Positions 44,291 to 55,683 of a stretch of 64,000 nucleotides of DNA are shown here, piece by piece. The first letter of the stretch is position 1; every line of letters starts with the position of its first letter. The notes under the pieces are model-generated. The model ran no database searches. It worked only from the letters and a program-made list of their open reading frames with translations, and was not told the origin of the DNA. The position numbers and the translations under genes were made by a program. The DNA is from Bostrychus sinensis. Taxonomy: Eukaryota; Chordata; Actinopteri; Gobiiformes; Eleotridae. The DNA is taken from the NCBI GenBank assembly GCA_020698575.1, contig CM036245.1:36013148-36077147 (forward strand), in the 5' to 3' direction.

Positions 44291-46433
44291 CGAAAAGCTC
44301 ACTGACTTTAATATTAACTTTTGAAAATACTTTTAAATTAGGCTACTGGCTTAGATTTTTGTGACAAAATTATAATGAGCTGTAAACCACCGTAAACGAA
44401 TCACAGAGTAGATACTAAACTAGTGTGAAGTGCAACTTTAACTGTAAAAAGCATCACAGAGACAGCTATGAACCTTTTTTTATTTATTTTTTTATTAATT
44501 AAATATTCGGGACAGAAAAAGATTGAGGCACTTTTGTGTCCAACAGAAACAGTGCTCATCTAGCTCCAAATTGTCAGGGCGCCTAAACAGGAATGGGCGC
44601 GTTCACGCGTCTTTGGTCCGATGGCAGCCTAGGGCCCACGCGCACGATGAAAGTCCTCTCCATGCAGCTCACGTGAATGAGCAGCTGCGGTCTGCCAGCC
44701 TCATCCAGCTGCAGCTCAAAGAGGCGCTGAATAAAGTGTCTTTGGCCAGTTGGCGGCTGAGCGCCTGCGTGCGCGCTGAGAGTCATCTCAACGCAGCCAA
44801 AGCATATGAGCAGTTGCCTCCTGCCGGCGTCATCGCGCCGCAGCTCACAGTGGCGCTGAATGAGGTCGAGCGCAGGCAGAATCCACTGACACAGCACAGC
44901 TCCGAGGAAGCTTCCCTCACTGGCCATGCCCGCGAGAGTTTAGCTGATTGTTCACAGAGGCACGAGCCGGAGTCCGTACTTTGGGTTGCAGTTGGTGGCC
45001 TCGGCAGCACTGAGGACCGCAAGCTCTCAGTTTGAAAGTTGTGTTTCTAGCACAGTTAATACTTTGATTTTGAGCGTTGAGAACCCCGTTTTCAGAGCTG
45101 GAGTCCGTACTTTGGTTTGCAGTTTGTGGCCTCGGCAGCACTGAGGACTGAAAGCTCTCAGTTTGAAAGTTGTGTTTCTAGCACAGTTAATACTTTGATT
45201 TTGAGCATCGAGAACCGCGTTTTCAGAGCTGGAGTCTGTACTTTGTGGCCTCGGAAGCACTGAGTACTGAAAGTTCCCAGTTTGAAAGTTGTGTTGCTAG
45301 CACAGTTAATACTTTGATTTTGAGCGTCGAGAACCCCGTTTTCATAGCTGGAGTCCGTACTTTGGCTTGCAGTTACTGGCCTCGGTAGCATCGCAGACCT
45401 TGCTTTCAGAGCTGGAGTCCGTACTTTGGATTGCAGTTACTGCCCTCGGTAGCGTCGCACACCTTGCTTTCAGAGCTGGAGTCCGTACTTTGGATTGCAG
45501 TTGGTGACCTCGGTAGCGTCGCACACCTTGCATTCAGAGCTGGAGTTCGTACTTTGAATTGCAGTTACTGCCCTCGGTAGCGTCGCACACCTTGCTTTCA
45601 GAGCTGGAGTCCGTACTTTGGATTGCAGTTAGGTGACTGCCGGCGCGGGAACCGATCCGCTGAGCTCCGAGTCAAAAGGCGAGCGCCCACACCGCTGTAC
45701 CACCTCTCAAACCGGAAGTAGCACCCAGCTGTACTATATTTATAGTGACGTGATCCGCCCACTGAACCAGACTAAAGTTTTCCTTGGCCGTTTGGTCGAA
45801 TGCTGTGGAGGATATTTCGTATGGAGGACCGTGAGCGCCACGCGAAAAGGAATAATGCTTTTCTTAAAAGAGTTTTTAAAACAGCCTCTAATAAATGGAT
45901 TACTAAATGGTTTTATTAAAAGAGTTTTTAAAAGTTTATTTAATAAAGACATTACTAAATACTTTTCTTAAAAGAGTTTTTAAAAGAGCATTTAATACAT
46001 GGATTACTAAATGGTTTTATTAAAAGAGTCATTAAAAGCGCATTTAATAATTGGATTACTAAATGCTTTTATTAAAAGAGTTTTTAAAAGAGGATTTAAT
46101 AAATGGATTACTAAATGATTTTAATAAAAGAAGGATTAATAGCGTTATTCATTAATACATTTAAAAAGTCATGGATTTGTCACCAGAAAGTAGTGAGCTA
46201 ACGTTCGCAACACAGAAACGCGTCTACAACTTGCAAAAGCTGGTCTGTTTTGGTTTTGCACTTATTGCTGCAGATCTGATGATGATCTTGTTTTAAGTAT
46301 TTACAACACAATACAGTGATTATGATACAACAAAAAAATTTCAAACTATTTACAATATAAGGTCACATGACAATGACCATATATGGCATGGTCCTGGTCA
46401 GTTGTGAATATTTCTAAAATTACATTTTATTAA
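44291..46433. repeat. Macrosatellite copy 2
   Basis: Complete copy. It has fewer 63/64-bp units than copy 1, and the 131-bp type is better represented. One unit near 45230-45250 has an internal deletion. Confidence 0.9.
45861..46136. repeat. 52-bp AT-rich minisatellite, second array
   Basis: Same period and order as 43718-43992, with only a few base differences. Confidence 0.92.
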
Positions 46434-47265
46434 CGAAAAGCTCACTGACTTTAATATTAACTTTTGAAAATACTTTTAAATTAGGCTACTGGCTTAGATT
46501 TTTGTGACAAAATTATAATGAGCTGTAAACCACCGTAAACGAATCACAGAGTAGATACTAAACTAGTGTGAAGTGCAACTTTAACTGTAAAAAGCATCAC
46601 AGAGACAGCTATGAACCTTTTTTTATTTATTTTTTTATTAATTAAATATTCGGGACAGAAAAAGATTGAGGCACTTTTGTGTCCAACAGAAACAGTGCTC
46701 ATCTAGCTCCAAATTGTCAGGGCGCCTAAACAGGAATGGGCGCGTTCACGCGTCTTTGGTCCGATGGCAGCCTAGGGCCCACGCGCACGATGAAAGTCCT
46801 CTCCATGCAGCTCACGTGAATGAGCAGCTGCGGTCTGCCAGCCTCATCCAGCTGCAGCTCAAAGAGGCGCTGAATAAAGTGTCTTTGGCCAGTTGGCGGC
46901 TGAGCGCCTGCGTGCGCGCTGAGAGTCATCTCAACGCAGCCAAAGCATATGAGCAGTTGCCTCCTGCCGGCGTCATCGCGCCGCAGCTCACAGTGGCGCT
47001 GAATGAGGTCGAGCGCAGGCAGAATCCACTGACACAGCACAGCTCCGAGGAAGCTTCCCTCACTGGCCATGCCCGCGAGAGTTTAGCTGATTGTTCACAG
47101 AGGCACGAGCCGGAGTCCGTACTTTGGGTTGCAGTTGGTGGCCTCGGCAGCACTGAGGACCGCAAGCTCTCAGTTTGAAAGTTGTGTTTCTAGCACAGTT
47201 AATACTTTGATTTTGAGCATCGAGAACCGCGTTTTCAGAGCTGGAGTCTGTACTTTGGTTTGTGG
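46434..47265. repeat. Macrosatellite copy 3 (truncated)
   Basis: Leader and 513-bp open stretch are complete. The copy ends within the 131-bp repeats, and unrelated sequence follows from about 47266. Confidence 0.88.
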
Positions 47266-47630
47266 CCTCGGAACTCACGGACTCACCGCTGTACCAGTGG
47301 ATGAGTCTGGTCGCCATAGAATCAATTCGATTTTTAGCGCGGAGCAAACGGGCAGCGGAGTTAGCCAATCAGAAAATGGGGGACGTGACGTTAACAAAGC
47401 GACAAGAAAGTAAGCAACGCGAAAAAATTTTTTTTTTTTTAAATAAAGGCTTCTAGTGCTGCAAGCTGCTGTGGTTTTAATGACTCGATATGTTTTTGGT
47501 CATTTAAAACGGAATTTACCGCTGAATGAAACAAACTCGGCTCCTCAGTGCTCGCGAAGAACACGTGACTTAAATAAGCGAATCAAAATGCACGGTACGG
47601 TTGGGATTTGAGTAAACCACTGCGGATGGC
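47266..47630. other. No gene recognised
   Basis: Short frames only. A run of T follows 'gcgaaaaaa' near 47425. Confidence 0.4.
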
Positions 47631-47639
47631 GTGGTGACC

Positions 47640-47835
47640 AGACTGATATTCAAAACCAGTCCAATCCAGGATTAGTAACACTCATTCAGTAAATATCGAG
47701 ATGTATTTCCATCAAAGAATTCCATGTTGTGAAAATAATCCTGTAATCACCATATCCTCACGCAGAAATGAACAAATACCAAGCTGTCCTGAACATTGCA
47801 TTTTCTTTTTCTCTCCCGTTTGCTAAATGTCCGTG
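47640..47835. repeat. Second copy of the 1060-1290 repeat
   Basis: It shares long blocks with 1060-1290, including 'attccatgttgtgaaaataa' and 'gaaatgaacaaataccaagc'. The minus-strand frame open at 1060-1290 is interrupted here. Confidence 0.8.
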
Positions 47836-48732
47836 AAAACGTGTTTACCCTGCTAATAAACCTGAGCAGACAGTAAGAACTGACCTCAGATCGGTTTTTA
47901 CTTTATTTGATGATTACAGCAGGAGCGATCTTTTATGTGACTTTTTTAAAGAATAAACTTTGTCAAACAGTGCAACATTAACTTTTTTACTTAAACAAAC
48001 AGCTGGCAGATGCTATCACAGATATAGGACACATTAAACTATTTTTGATGAGTAAAATTAATGTAATTTGTTAGGCTAACAGACAGCAGGACGGATCCAA
48101 ATCGGGGCATGACAACCGGCTTTTGCCATCCAACATGGCGGCTCCGTGGAAATCACGTGATCAGATGATGCTGTGTGAGAAGGGTCTATTGGTAATGAGC
48201 AGCAGGGTCTGTCTCCCTCCCACATTGTTTACACAGGATGGCCTCAGTTTTTTCTTTTCCAGCATTTTATTCTCTTTCCACTTTTTTCTTCTGTCTGCTA
48301 CTTTTTGTGATAAAGCTGTGTCGTGCATGAAATAACACCTCTGGATCTAAGCACTGGAGATGTAAGACATTGTGAAGCTGACAGAAGAAATCAGAGTAAA
48401 GAAAAATAGTTTGTGATGTAGAACGAATAGTTTGTGAAGCAGACTGCAGGAGCTGGACACACTGTCTGTGGTGTAGGACAGAGAGTTTGTGAAGCAAGCT
48501 GCAGGAGCTGAGGAGCTGGGTGAAGGGCAAAAACATAAGGACTGTCCACAGAGGGTGCATGAGGTCTGCTCATAACAGGTGGTAGGTGTTGCTGGTGCAG
48601 AGATGCCATGCTTAAGAACACTCAATACCTGTCAGCGTATGGCAATATATTGTTAGTACATAATCTAAATAAACATGGTACATTTTACCATCTCTAAATT
48701 AATAATGAATATACCCAACTACAGTTGCAGAG
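47836..48732. other. No gene recognised
   Basis: 48400-48530 contains loosely repeated 'agtttgtgaagcaga' and 'ctgcaggagctg' phrases. Frames on the minus strand here reflect that repetition and show no domain. Confidence 0.4.
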
Positions 48733-49300
48733 TTAATCACTGGGAGCTGGATGGTTGTCTTCCATCACCATAGTGTTGCTAATAATGATCTTGCGGATGT
48801 GGAGGTAGTCCCGTAGAACAAGGCTGCTATACTCATGCCTCACATCCTTAATGCTGCGGGCTACTCTGTACTCAGCACAAAGAGTGATAAAAAGAGCCTC
48901 CCATACTCTGTTACTGTCAGGCCACTGAGCTGGGCTTTTGCCTCCTGCAGAGCTATGGAATAGTTTTACAAAACAGGTCAATAAACTGATAAAGATACAG
49001 TAATACACTACTTAGGTAATTACACACTTACCTCTTTGTACTCTTCATAACTGCGGCAACAGTTGATTTTGTTGCAATGAATCTTCTTTTGGTCAGGGTG
49101 TCCCGGTGCTGTGGAGGACGCACTGTGCATTGCTTGGATAGTCATGCTGATGGTCCCACAAAGAGGCCTCTTCATTGGACAAGGCAAGACCCTGGACTTT
49201 TAGTTTAAAAAGGTAATCTGCCAAGTCCTGGACCTCTTTGAAGCCTTGAATGTTGTAAGGCAAAACTGAATCCTGTGAAAAACACACATCAAACACTATT
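48733..49300 (-). pseudogene. Exon-like fragments of an uncharacterised mobile-element ORF
   Basis: Two minus-strand pieces look like consecutive exons. The first (49275-49040) follows a CAG acceptor and reads VQDLADYLFKLKVQGLALSNEEASLWD, with an in-frame stop before its end. The second (48957-48733) follows a 'ctctgcag' acceptor and reads SPAQWPDSNRVWEALFITLC…IRKIIISNTMVM. The layout 'GLALxN...LW...' then 'WP..NR..EA...LC...' followed by a 'VMxx' end recalls an uncharacterised ORF family scattered through fish genomes. I cannot name its function. The in-frame stop suggests decay. Confidence 0.35.
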
Positions 49301-49329
49301 ATATCAAAACAAATGATGTACAATCACAC

Positions 49330-49985
49330 TGCTACACTAAACTGTATGATATACTATGTGGAATAAATAAACACTGTAAACATACATCAAAGCTAGTGGG
49401 TCCTGATGATATATCTGCAGGGTTTGTATGATCATGCTAACTTGATAACCCACTTTGGATTGAGGCTTGTGGGGCATTTAATAATAATAATAATTGTTAT
49501 TATTATAGTTGATTGTTGTTATTATTATTTATTTTATTTTTTATAAATATGATGATGATTGTTGGCAGAGACAAAGACGGGCTGCACAAAATAACAAATT
49601 CTCTCTGTCTCCGCCACTGCCACGCCAACACCATGCAGAAAGTAGGGCCAAGCTAAGTTATTATACGCAATGGATATAAGCTCTCAAGCTTTAGTGTATG
49701 TGTGTGTTTGTGTGAATTCTTTCTTTAATTTATTTTATTTGATGTATTTATTTTTTACACAAATGTAAAATAATAAAAGAAAATGTATAAAAATATAAAC
49801 TAAACTAATAATAACAGAGATGGCTGGCCTGGAGCATTGCTTTAAGTGCTTCAAGGCCTCAAAAGAATTGAAATTAGCCAAACAGCAATAATGCACCTCT
49901 TTTTGTGGAGAACAATCAATAGTATTCTTAATAAAAATCATACTAAAAAGCAGTTACCCAGTGAATTTAAGATTGATGATTGTCT
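49330..49985. repeat. Block D, copy D4 (first part) and unassigned sequence
   Basis: About 49670-49870 matches 38550-38830. The rest is AT-rich, with a (TAA/TTA)-rich patch near 49480-49540. Confidence 0.55.
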
Positions 49986-49989
49986 TGTT

Positions 49990-51125
49990 TCAGATCCTCA
50001 ACTAATTTACAAAAAATTTTAGATTCTCGGGTTGGCCCAACTTTGGCTTCTAAAATTCCACCTAATAACTTGAGACCTTTACTGTTTATGAATTCTTTCA
50101 ATCACTGATGATTCTTACCTCCTGTCTGTTACTGAAGAGGAAGTTAGAGATACTATATTAATTTAAAAGACTGCTCTCCAGGATATGATAATATGGATGA
50201 TAAAACAATTAAATAAATCCATCCCTATAACACTAAACATTTAGATAATATTTTTAGTCTTTCCTTTGACAGTGGAGTTGTTCCTATTGAACTAAAAAGA
50301 GCATGATCCCAGTTTATTAAGATGATGACCCAACTATTTTAATCACTATAGGCTAATCTCTGTGTTACCAAGTATATCTAAAGTCCTGGAAAAACTTGTT
50401 TATCAAAGATTAATCAAATACTTTAACATAAATAAGATATTGTATCCACATCAGTATGGTTTTAGGAAAAAAAACATTCAACCTATATGTCTCTTGTCCA
50501 GGTTCTTACTGAAATATTCCAAGCTAAAGATAGAAAGGAAAGCTCTGTTGGTATTTTCTTGGATCTAGGGCTTATGATACTGTCAATCATTCAATTTTAT
50601 TAGAGAAACATCTACACATCTTGGTATCAAACACAAATCATTACTTTGGTTTACTAATGATCTTAGCTATAGACATCAATTTGTCAACTATAATGGAACA
50701 GAATCTCCTCTACTTCCTTTTCAGTGTGTCCACAAAGGTCCATTTTAAGTCTTTGGTTACTTTTATTATTTTAATGACCTCCCTGATGTTTCAGATAAAT
50801 TGTCTAAAATCTTATTTGCAGACAACACAAGTGTTTTTTTACTCCCATAAGGACCCTGACCTTCTAATAAGGGTCATGAATCAAGAACTTGCTACTTGGT
50901 TTAACAAAACAAAAAACAAATTTTATATTTTTGGTATTAAACCAGGCATGTTTAATTCAAATTAATTCAAATTGATAACATCCCTAAAAGTAATGTTTGT
51001 TCTGTATGCTTTCTTGGGGTTTTACTGGATGAATATATGTCCTGGAAACCCCACATTAGTGCTATAAGTAAAAAAATAGCAAAAGTTGTAGGTTTACTTG
51101 GAAAAATTCAGAACTTGAACTTGAA
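49990..51125 (+). mobile_element. Degenerate LINE reverse transcriptase (Rex1/CR1-like)
   Basis: In drifting plus-strand frames the order is ISVLPSISKVLEKLVYQRL, PHQYGFRKK (RT boxes 1-2, about 50350-50480), VGIFLDLGAYDTVNH (box 3, about 50545), FADNTSVF at the active site (about 50815, usually FADDT), and FLGVLLDEYMSWKPHI (about 51018). Stops and shifts are frequent, so it is long dead. It interrupts block D4 between 49870 and 51830. Confidence 0.75.
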
Positions 51126-51144
51126 TTTCACATGTATCCAACAG

Positions 51145-51460
51145 GACAGGGGTTCTCAAACTTTTTGGAGCCAGGGACCCCGCAGCAGAAAATAAAATCC
51201 CAAAGACCCCCTCCGCTCCCTATCAGCATGACTTGCTTGGGGCGTCATAATCATCAGGAGTTTAAAATGTCCTAAACCCTAATATTAGTAAGGTTTATTC
51301 ACTCTGAACGTTACTTTTATTGCTCTAGTGGTTCCCGTTATTTATTTTGATGTACCATAACAAAATTATTGATTATAAATTAATATCAATTAATTAAAAA
51401 TGCTTTCATGAACCTCCAACCTATGGTCCAGGGACCCCAGTTTCAGAATTGTGGCTTTAG
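51145..51460. mobile_element. hAT-like MITE (CAGGGGTTCTCAAAC...)
   Basis: It starts CAGGGGTTCTCAAACTTT with 'ccagggacccc'. An inverted 'ggtccagggaccccagttt' lies near 51425. The right tip is degraded and no target duplication is visible. Confidence 0.5.
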
Positions 51461-51829
51461 GATACTCCCGTACCTGTCAGTCCCAGGTCAGTGTCCCATA
51501 CAGAGGGTCCAGAATATGGAACAGCTTTCCTGCATCTTTTCTAGATCTTTACTCAAAGCAGTTAAAAAAAAGTTGCTGAAATGTCTACTTTTGAATATTC
51601 AGATTTTCCTTATGATGTATCTCTTTAAAATTACTGTGGAGAGTTTATGTATATTTTCTGTTGTACTGGATATAGTACTTAAATATATTTACATAAGAAC
51701 AGTTGTCTTTTGAAGATTGCCTTTTATTAAGCCCCCTGTTTTTTTTTTTTTTTTCCACAAATCAATTTGTGAATTGTTGTATTACTGAAAGATTGTTTTT
51801 ACTTTGTAAAATAAAAGAGTTGAAGCAAC

Positions 51830-52212
51830 TAACTCCTGGATGACTTCTTTAAACCCTGTTTGTTTTGACTCAGCCTGGATGACAGAGTCTTCATTGACAT
51901 GTTACAAGTTTAATCACTTTATTTCTGTACAGAATTACAAATTAAAAATGCACAAAATGAGCAATGCTGTGTCTTGTGTGATGCTGATTTTTTTTTTTTT
52001 TTTTACATAATTTTATGCAGGACCCTAAAAAGCTTTGAGTTAATGTCCCTCACTGACTAATCCTTTATCATTTTTTTTAAATAATGAGGCTGGGTATATG
52101 GCCACCAGCACCCCCTGGTGTCCAATAATGAATATTTCTGTTTATTATCTCAGTCTTTATAATCTCATTGGTTCTAAGAGAGCTTTAGTGGTATTTTCAG
52201 TAGACTCCTAAG
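51830..52212. repeat. Block D, copy D4 (second part)
   Basis: Matches 38855-39130, including 'tcctggatgacttcttt' and 'gacatgttacaagttt'. It continues at 53339 after the hAT insertion. Confidence 0.75.
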
Positions 52213-52569
52213 CAGGGGTGAAAGTAGATTTTTGCTTATGCCGGTACTATAACAAATTATGCCTACATATATATATTAATAGCAGAAAAAGCAGATATAC
52301 GAGGTTAAGAATGAATCTTGACTATAAATGAAAAATATAGACATGGCTTATACAGGGTTTAACAGGGTTTGAAAACAACAAACAAACAAACGCACCCTAT
52401 AAAGGCCAACACACACCAGACACACGTCAAAAAATATGCCCCTATTGTTTTCTATGAGGCGCACACATGGCCCCCGTACTTCTGCAGTAACAAAAACAAA
52501 GCAAACAGGTGACATACATCAGGCTCTGACACCTTCCTCACCTGTCTCCTCCCTGATACCGCTGCCTCT

Positions 52570-52619
<50 letters not shown>

Positions 52620-53338
52620 CAGCCCCATGGCAGTGTTCAGAGCGGCCGCGGAGCGCGAGCCGCCCGCAGCCTCCACAACAGAACTGAAGTGAAAGCGGCC
52701 AGAACTCTGATTGTTATTAAGTTGCTTGTTTTCTGTTTAGTTCGTAGCTCGTGCGGTTTCCTCGCGCTTCCGCGGTGTCTCGTGTTTTAGAAAGAATCTC
52801 AGACTGATCCATCTGCAGGGCGTTCAAATGCCATAGGCAAATGACTTTATTTGGAAAGACATGGCTCCGCGATCTACCCGCACTGCTTTTACGATCGACG
52901 GTAGATCGCGATCGCCGGGTTGAGGACCACTGATTAAAACCTTCTCAAGCGCTTGGTGTAATTTTAGGCAGCACTCCAGGTGTGCTTTGGGCTTAAGACG
53001 CGCACGCTCAATGTGTTTGTTTAAGGAAGCGAGACAATCAGTGAATGATGAGAGGGGAGAGGGACATTCTGTGCATTAAATCACATCACGGAGCGATCAT
53101 AAGCCACTAAAAAACACAGACACAGATATGATGAGATAAAGCACTGCCTGGTTCACATGCTTTAGCGTCAGATTTATTTTTCCTCATAAAAGCGTCCGCG
53201 GTCCGCGGCTGCTTTCTAATGTGTGTAAAAGCTGCAAAGACCTGTCGGACAGCTGATCTCTTTCTACCCGGTACTTACCCCCTCTAAATCTTATGCCGGT
53301 ACGTAGTACCGGACGGTACCGGCTTACTTTCAGCCCTG
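52213..53338. mobile_element. hAT-like element, 1126 bp, perfect 8-bp target duplication
   Basis: The ends CAGGGGTGAAAGTA and, complemented, CAGGGCTGAAAGTA form inverted repeats, each followed closely by 'gccggtac'. The octamer ctcctaag is present on both sides (52205-52212 and 53339-53346). Block D3 lacks this element. The interior is CpG-rich, holds a (TG)n run and another hAT-like tip near 52917-52937, and encodes no transposase. Confidence 0.85.
52574..52616. repeat. (GT)n microsatellite
   Basis: About 21 GT units inside the hAT-like element. Confidence 0.95.
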
Positions 53339-53830
53339 CTCCTAAGCCCAAGTGAATAAAACACTGTTGCGAGAGGACAGCCTCCAGTTGCTTGACTTTC
53401 TCAACACATTGCTGCCATCATGTGGTGAATATAGAAATTACATATTAAGTCTGTAGGATTTTTGAAGCAGTTTAACCATGTCAGCAAGCCATAAATAATA
53501 GAAATAATAAAGCTGAGTACCATATAAAATTGCACCAAGAGCCGTGATTAGCAGTTGGCTGGGCTAGAGGCTTTTGTTCTGCTTATTCTACATGAAGGTT
53601 AACTGCTTCATGTGTGTAACCTGTCTCATAATCATTGAGACAGTGGGTGACCTAGAGGATGGATGAGTGGGTAAGTGAGGAGAGCAGCGCACAGAGAAAT
53701 ACACACCTCCACAGCTTCGGCTTCAGCTAAAACTAAGAGCATTGTTTCAGTTGAGTCATTCTAGACAAACTGAGCTTCAGTGCAAATCATAGAGTAAAAC
53801 AGTAAAGAGTATTTTATGTTTAAATGCTGG
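53339..53830. repeat. Block D, copy D4 (third part)
   Basis: Matches 39140-39572 with the same order. The site 'gtcattctagac' near 53757-53768 is unoccupied here. Confidence 0.75.
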
Positions 53831-53859
53831 GCTGCGCTGTAAAAAAGCCGACACATTAC

Positions 53860-54190
53860 ACCCATTCTCCATAACCTTCACTGTCTTCTTGTTAGGTTCA
53901 AGTTTAATATAAAATATATCTCCTGACCTACCAGTGTCTTTGTAGGAACACACCAGGGAACCTAAAAGAGCTAAGAGTCCTACAAACCAACAAGGAACCT
54001 CCTCTCAGCCGACAGCCACCATCTACAGGTCAATAAGACCAAACTCCATACCAGGGGTCACAGAGCCTTCCAGGCAGCTGCACCACGGCTGTGAAACCCC
54101 TGCCAAACCACCTGAGGGCGCCACAGACCATTGAGACTTTTAAGAGGCAGGTTTTCATTTCAGAAAGCTTATCAGCTTATCTAGCCACAT
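53860..54190 (+). mobile_element. LINE C-terminal fragment
   Basis: Broken plus-strand frames give a …TYQCLCRNTP…, LKELRVLQ…, GSCTTAVKPLPNHLRAPQTIETFKRQVF order. This matches the RT C-terminal end of L2/Rex-type LINEs (the 'WNSLP.HLR...TFK..LK' region). Confidence 0.5.
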
Positions 54191-54268
54191 TGTCGGCCAG
54201 GCCTGTCAGAAAGATTTTGTGTAGATTTTTCAAAGTAACAAAGGGAAGAATGGCTCTACGGAATTATA

Positions 54269-54744
54269 TAGAGTCCAAAAGTATTCGCTCACCCACCCAA
54301 ATAACTGAACTGGGATTATGGTGTGGGGTTGTTCTTAGGAGCTGGGCAATGCTTCAGCAAACCAAGAGATTTTGTACAATTCCATGCTCCAAATTTTGTG
54401 GGAACAGTTTGGGGATGGCCACGTCCTGTTCCAACATGACTGCACCAGTGCACAAAGCAAGGTTCATAAAAACATGGATGAGTGAGTTTGGTGTGGAAGA
54501 AGTTGACTGGACTGCACAGAGTCCCGACCTCAACCTGACAGAACACCTTTGGGATGAATTAGACTAAAGACTGTGAGCCAGGCCTTGTTCTCCGTGAACA
54601 TCAGTGTCAGATGTTGGGGCGAAAACTTCGTAAATAGATGCAAAGGGTGGGCCCACGTCTTATTAAACCCTATAGATTAAGAACGGCATGTCACTTAAGT
54701 TCATAAGCATGTAAAGGCAGGTGAGCTAATACTTTTGGAAATAT
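54269..54744 (+). mobile_element. Deleted Tc1/mariner element
   Basis: The ends 'tccaaaagtattcgctcacc' and the complement of 'ggtgagctaatacttttgga' are inverted repeats flanked by TA-rich sequence. The centre keeps only part of the transposase: a GLWCGVVL-like stretch, SNMTAPVHKARFIKTWM, and WTAQSPDLNLTEHLWDELD in shifted frames. The N-terminal DNA-binding half is deleted. Confidence 0.7.
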
Positions 54745-54870
54745 AATGTATTCTCTGCCTGATGTAGAAGCTGTTTCTGAAGGTCTGGCAACCATTAAAA
54801 AGAGACTTCCCCAAGATCTATAATGACCTTGTACATGTGATGCAGCCCTATTGACAAGTAATGTGTATTA

Positions 54871-54871
54871 G

Positions 54872-54903
<32 letters not shown>

Positions 54904-54957
54904 TTATGACTATTATTATTACTATTACTACTACTATTACAACTACTATTGCTAATA
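54871..54957. repeat. (TAC)n/(TTA)n microsatellite
   Basis: About ten perfect TAC units followed by mixed TAT/TAC trinucleotides. Confidence 0.92.
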
Positions 54958-55110
54958 GGAACAGTTTTATTTTAAAGTTAAAAAAAATGCATTCAGACAT
55001 CTGGTTAAGATTCCACAGTTCTTTACATAAACATGTTTAGAAAATACCCACAAGACCTGCACATTTATTTCACAAACCATGCTAATCACTAGTTCCTTAT
55101 AAGCAGGAAG

Positions 55111-55683
55111 CGAAACCCCCCAGAAATAATTTGTTAATATGATATGGCTATTTCATTAGACTTAAATACACTTGACAGCTCTAATTTAAAGGTGGGTTTT
55201 TAAAACTACCATAACACAACACTGAACTCCCTGACTAACACCAACATGTGATAGGCTACTTTTTTATTTTTTTATTTTTTAGAAATAGTTTATATGGGGC
55301 TTTAGAAATGGGTTTTTTGCAGCATATTTATATTTTATAAATGGCCATCTGACCAACTTGAAAAGGCAACAGGACTCCTGTCTTGTAAATTCATATGGTC
55401 AGATATAAACATATTTAATACATTGCGAAATTCAACAAATTTACAAACATGGGCTAAAGATGAATATCTTCAGTATCAGCTCTGTCTCTGTGCTCAGGAG
55501 CTCACTCCTACATCTTCAGCTGCTGCTGGTTAACTTGGTTAATGCTGAAATGGTTTACAGTGAGGAGTTATTGGGTGTTTGGTTGTCTCCAAATTTCCAT
55601 TGAAATGAATGATATTTATTGAAATGAATATAACCTGCTCAGAGCAGCAGCCCCTCCCGCGCCACAGAGCAGGGACCAGTTCT
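55111..55683. other. No gene recognised
   Basis: Unassigned sequence before the minisatellite. Confidence 0.45.

Larger units (their letters stand above)
42013..47265. repeat. Macrosatellite: 2.1-2.3 kb unit, three tandem copies
   Basis: The same order of blocks starts at 42013, 44291 and 46434, so the offsets are 2278 and 2143 bp. Copies 1 and 2 are complete. Copy 3 stops near 47265 inside the 131-bp repeats. Each unit has a leader, a 513-bp open stretch, 131-bp repeats, 63/64-bp repeats, a GC-rich tRNA-like stretch, a 52-bp AT-rich array and a spacer. Copies are nearly identical, so amplification is recent. The length difference comes mostly from the number of minisatellite units. Confidence 0.92.
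54200..55110. repeat. Paralogue of 3800-4240
   Basis: 54220-54265 and 54755-55110 match 3800-4240 around an inserted mariner-like element. It holds a TAC/TTA microsatellite. Confidence 0.6.
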
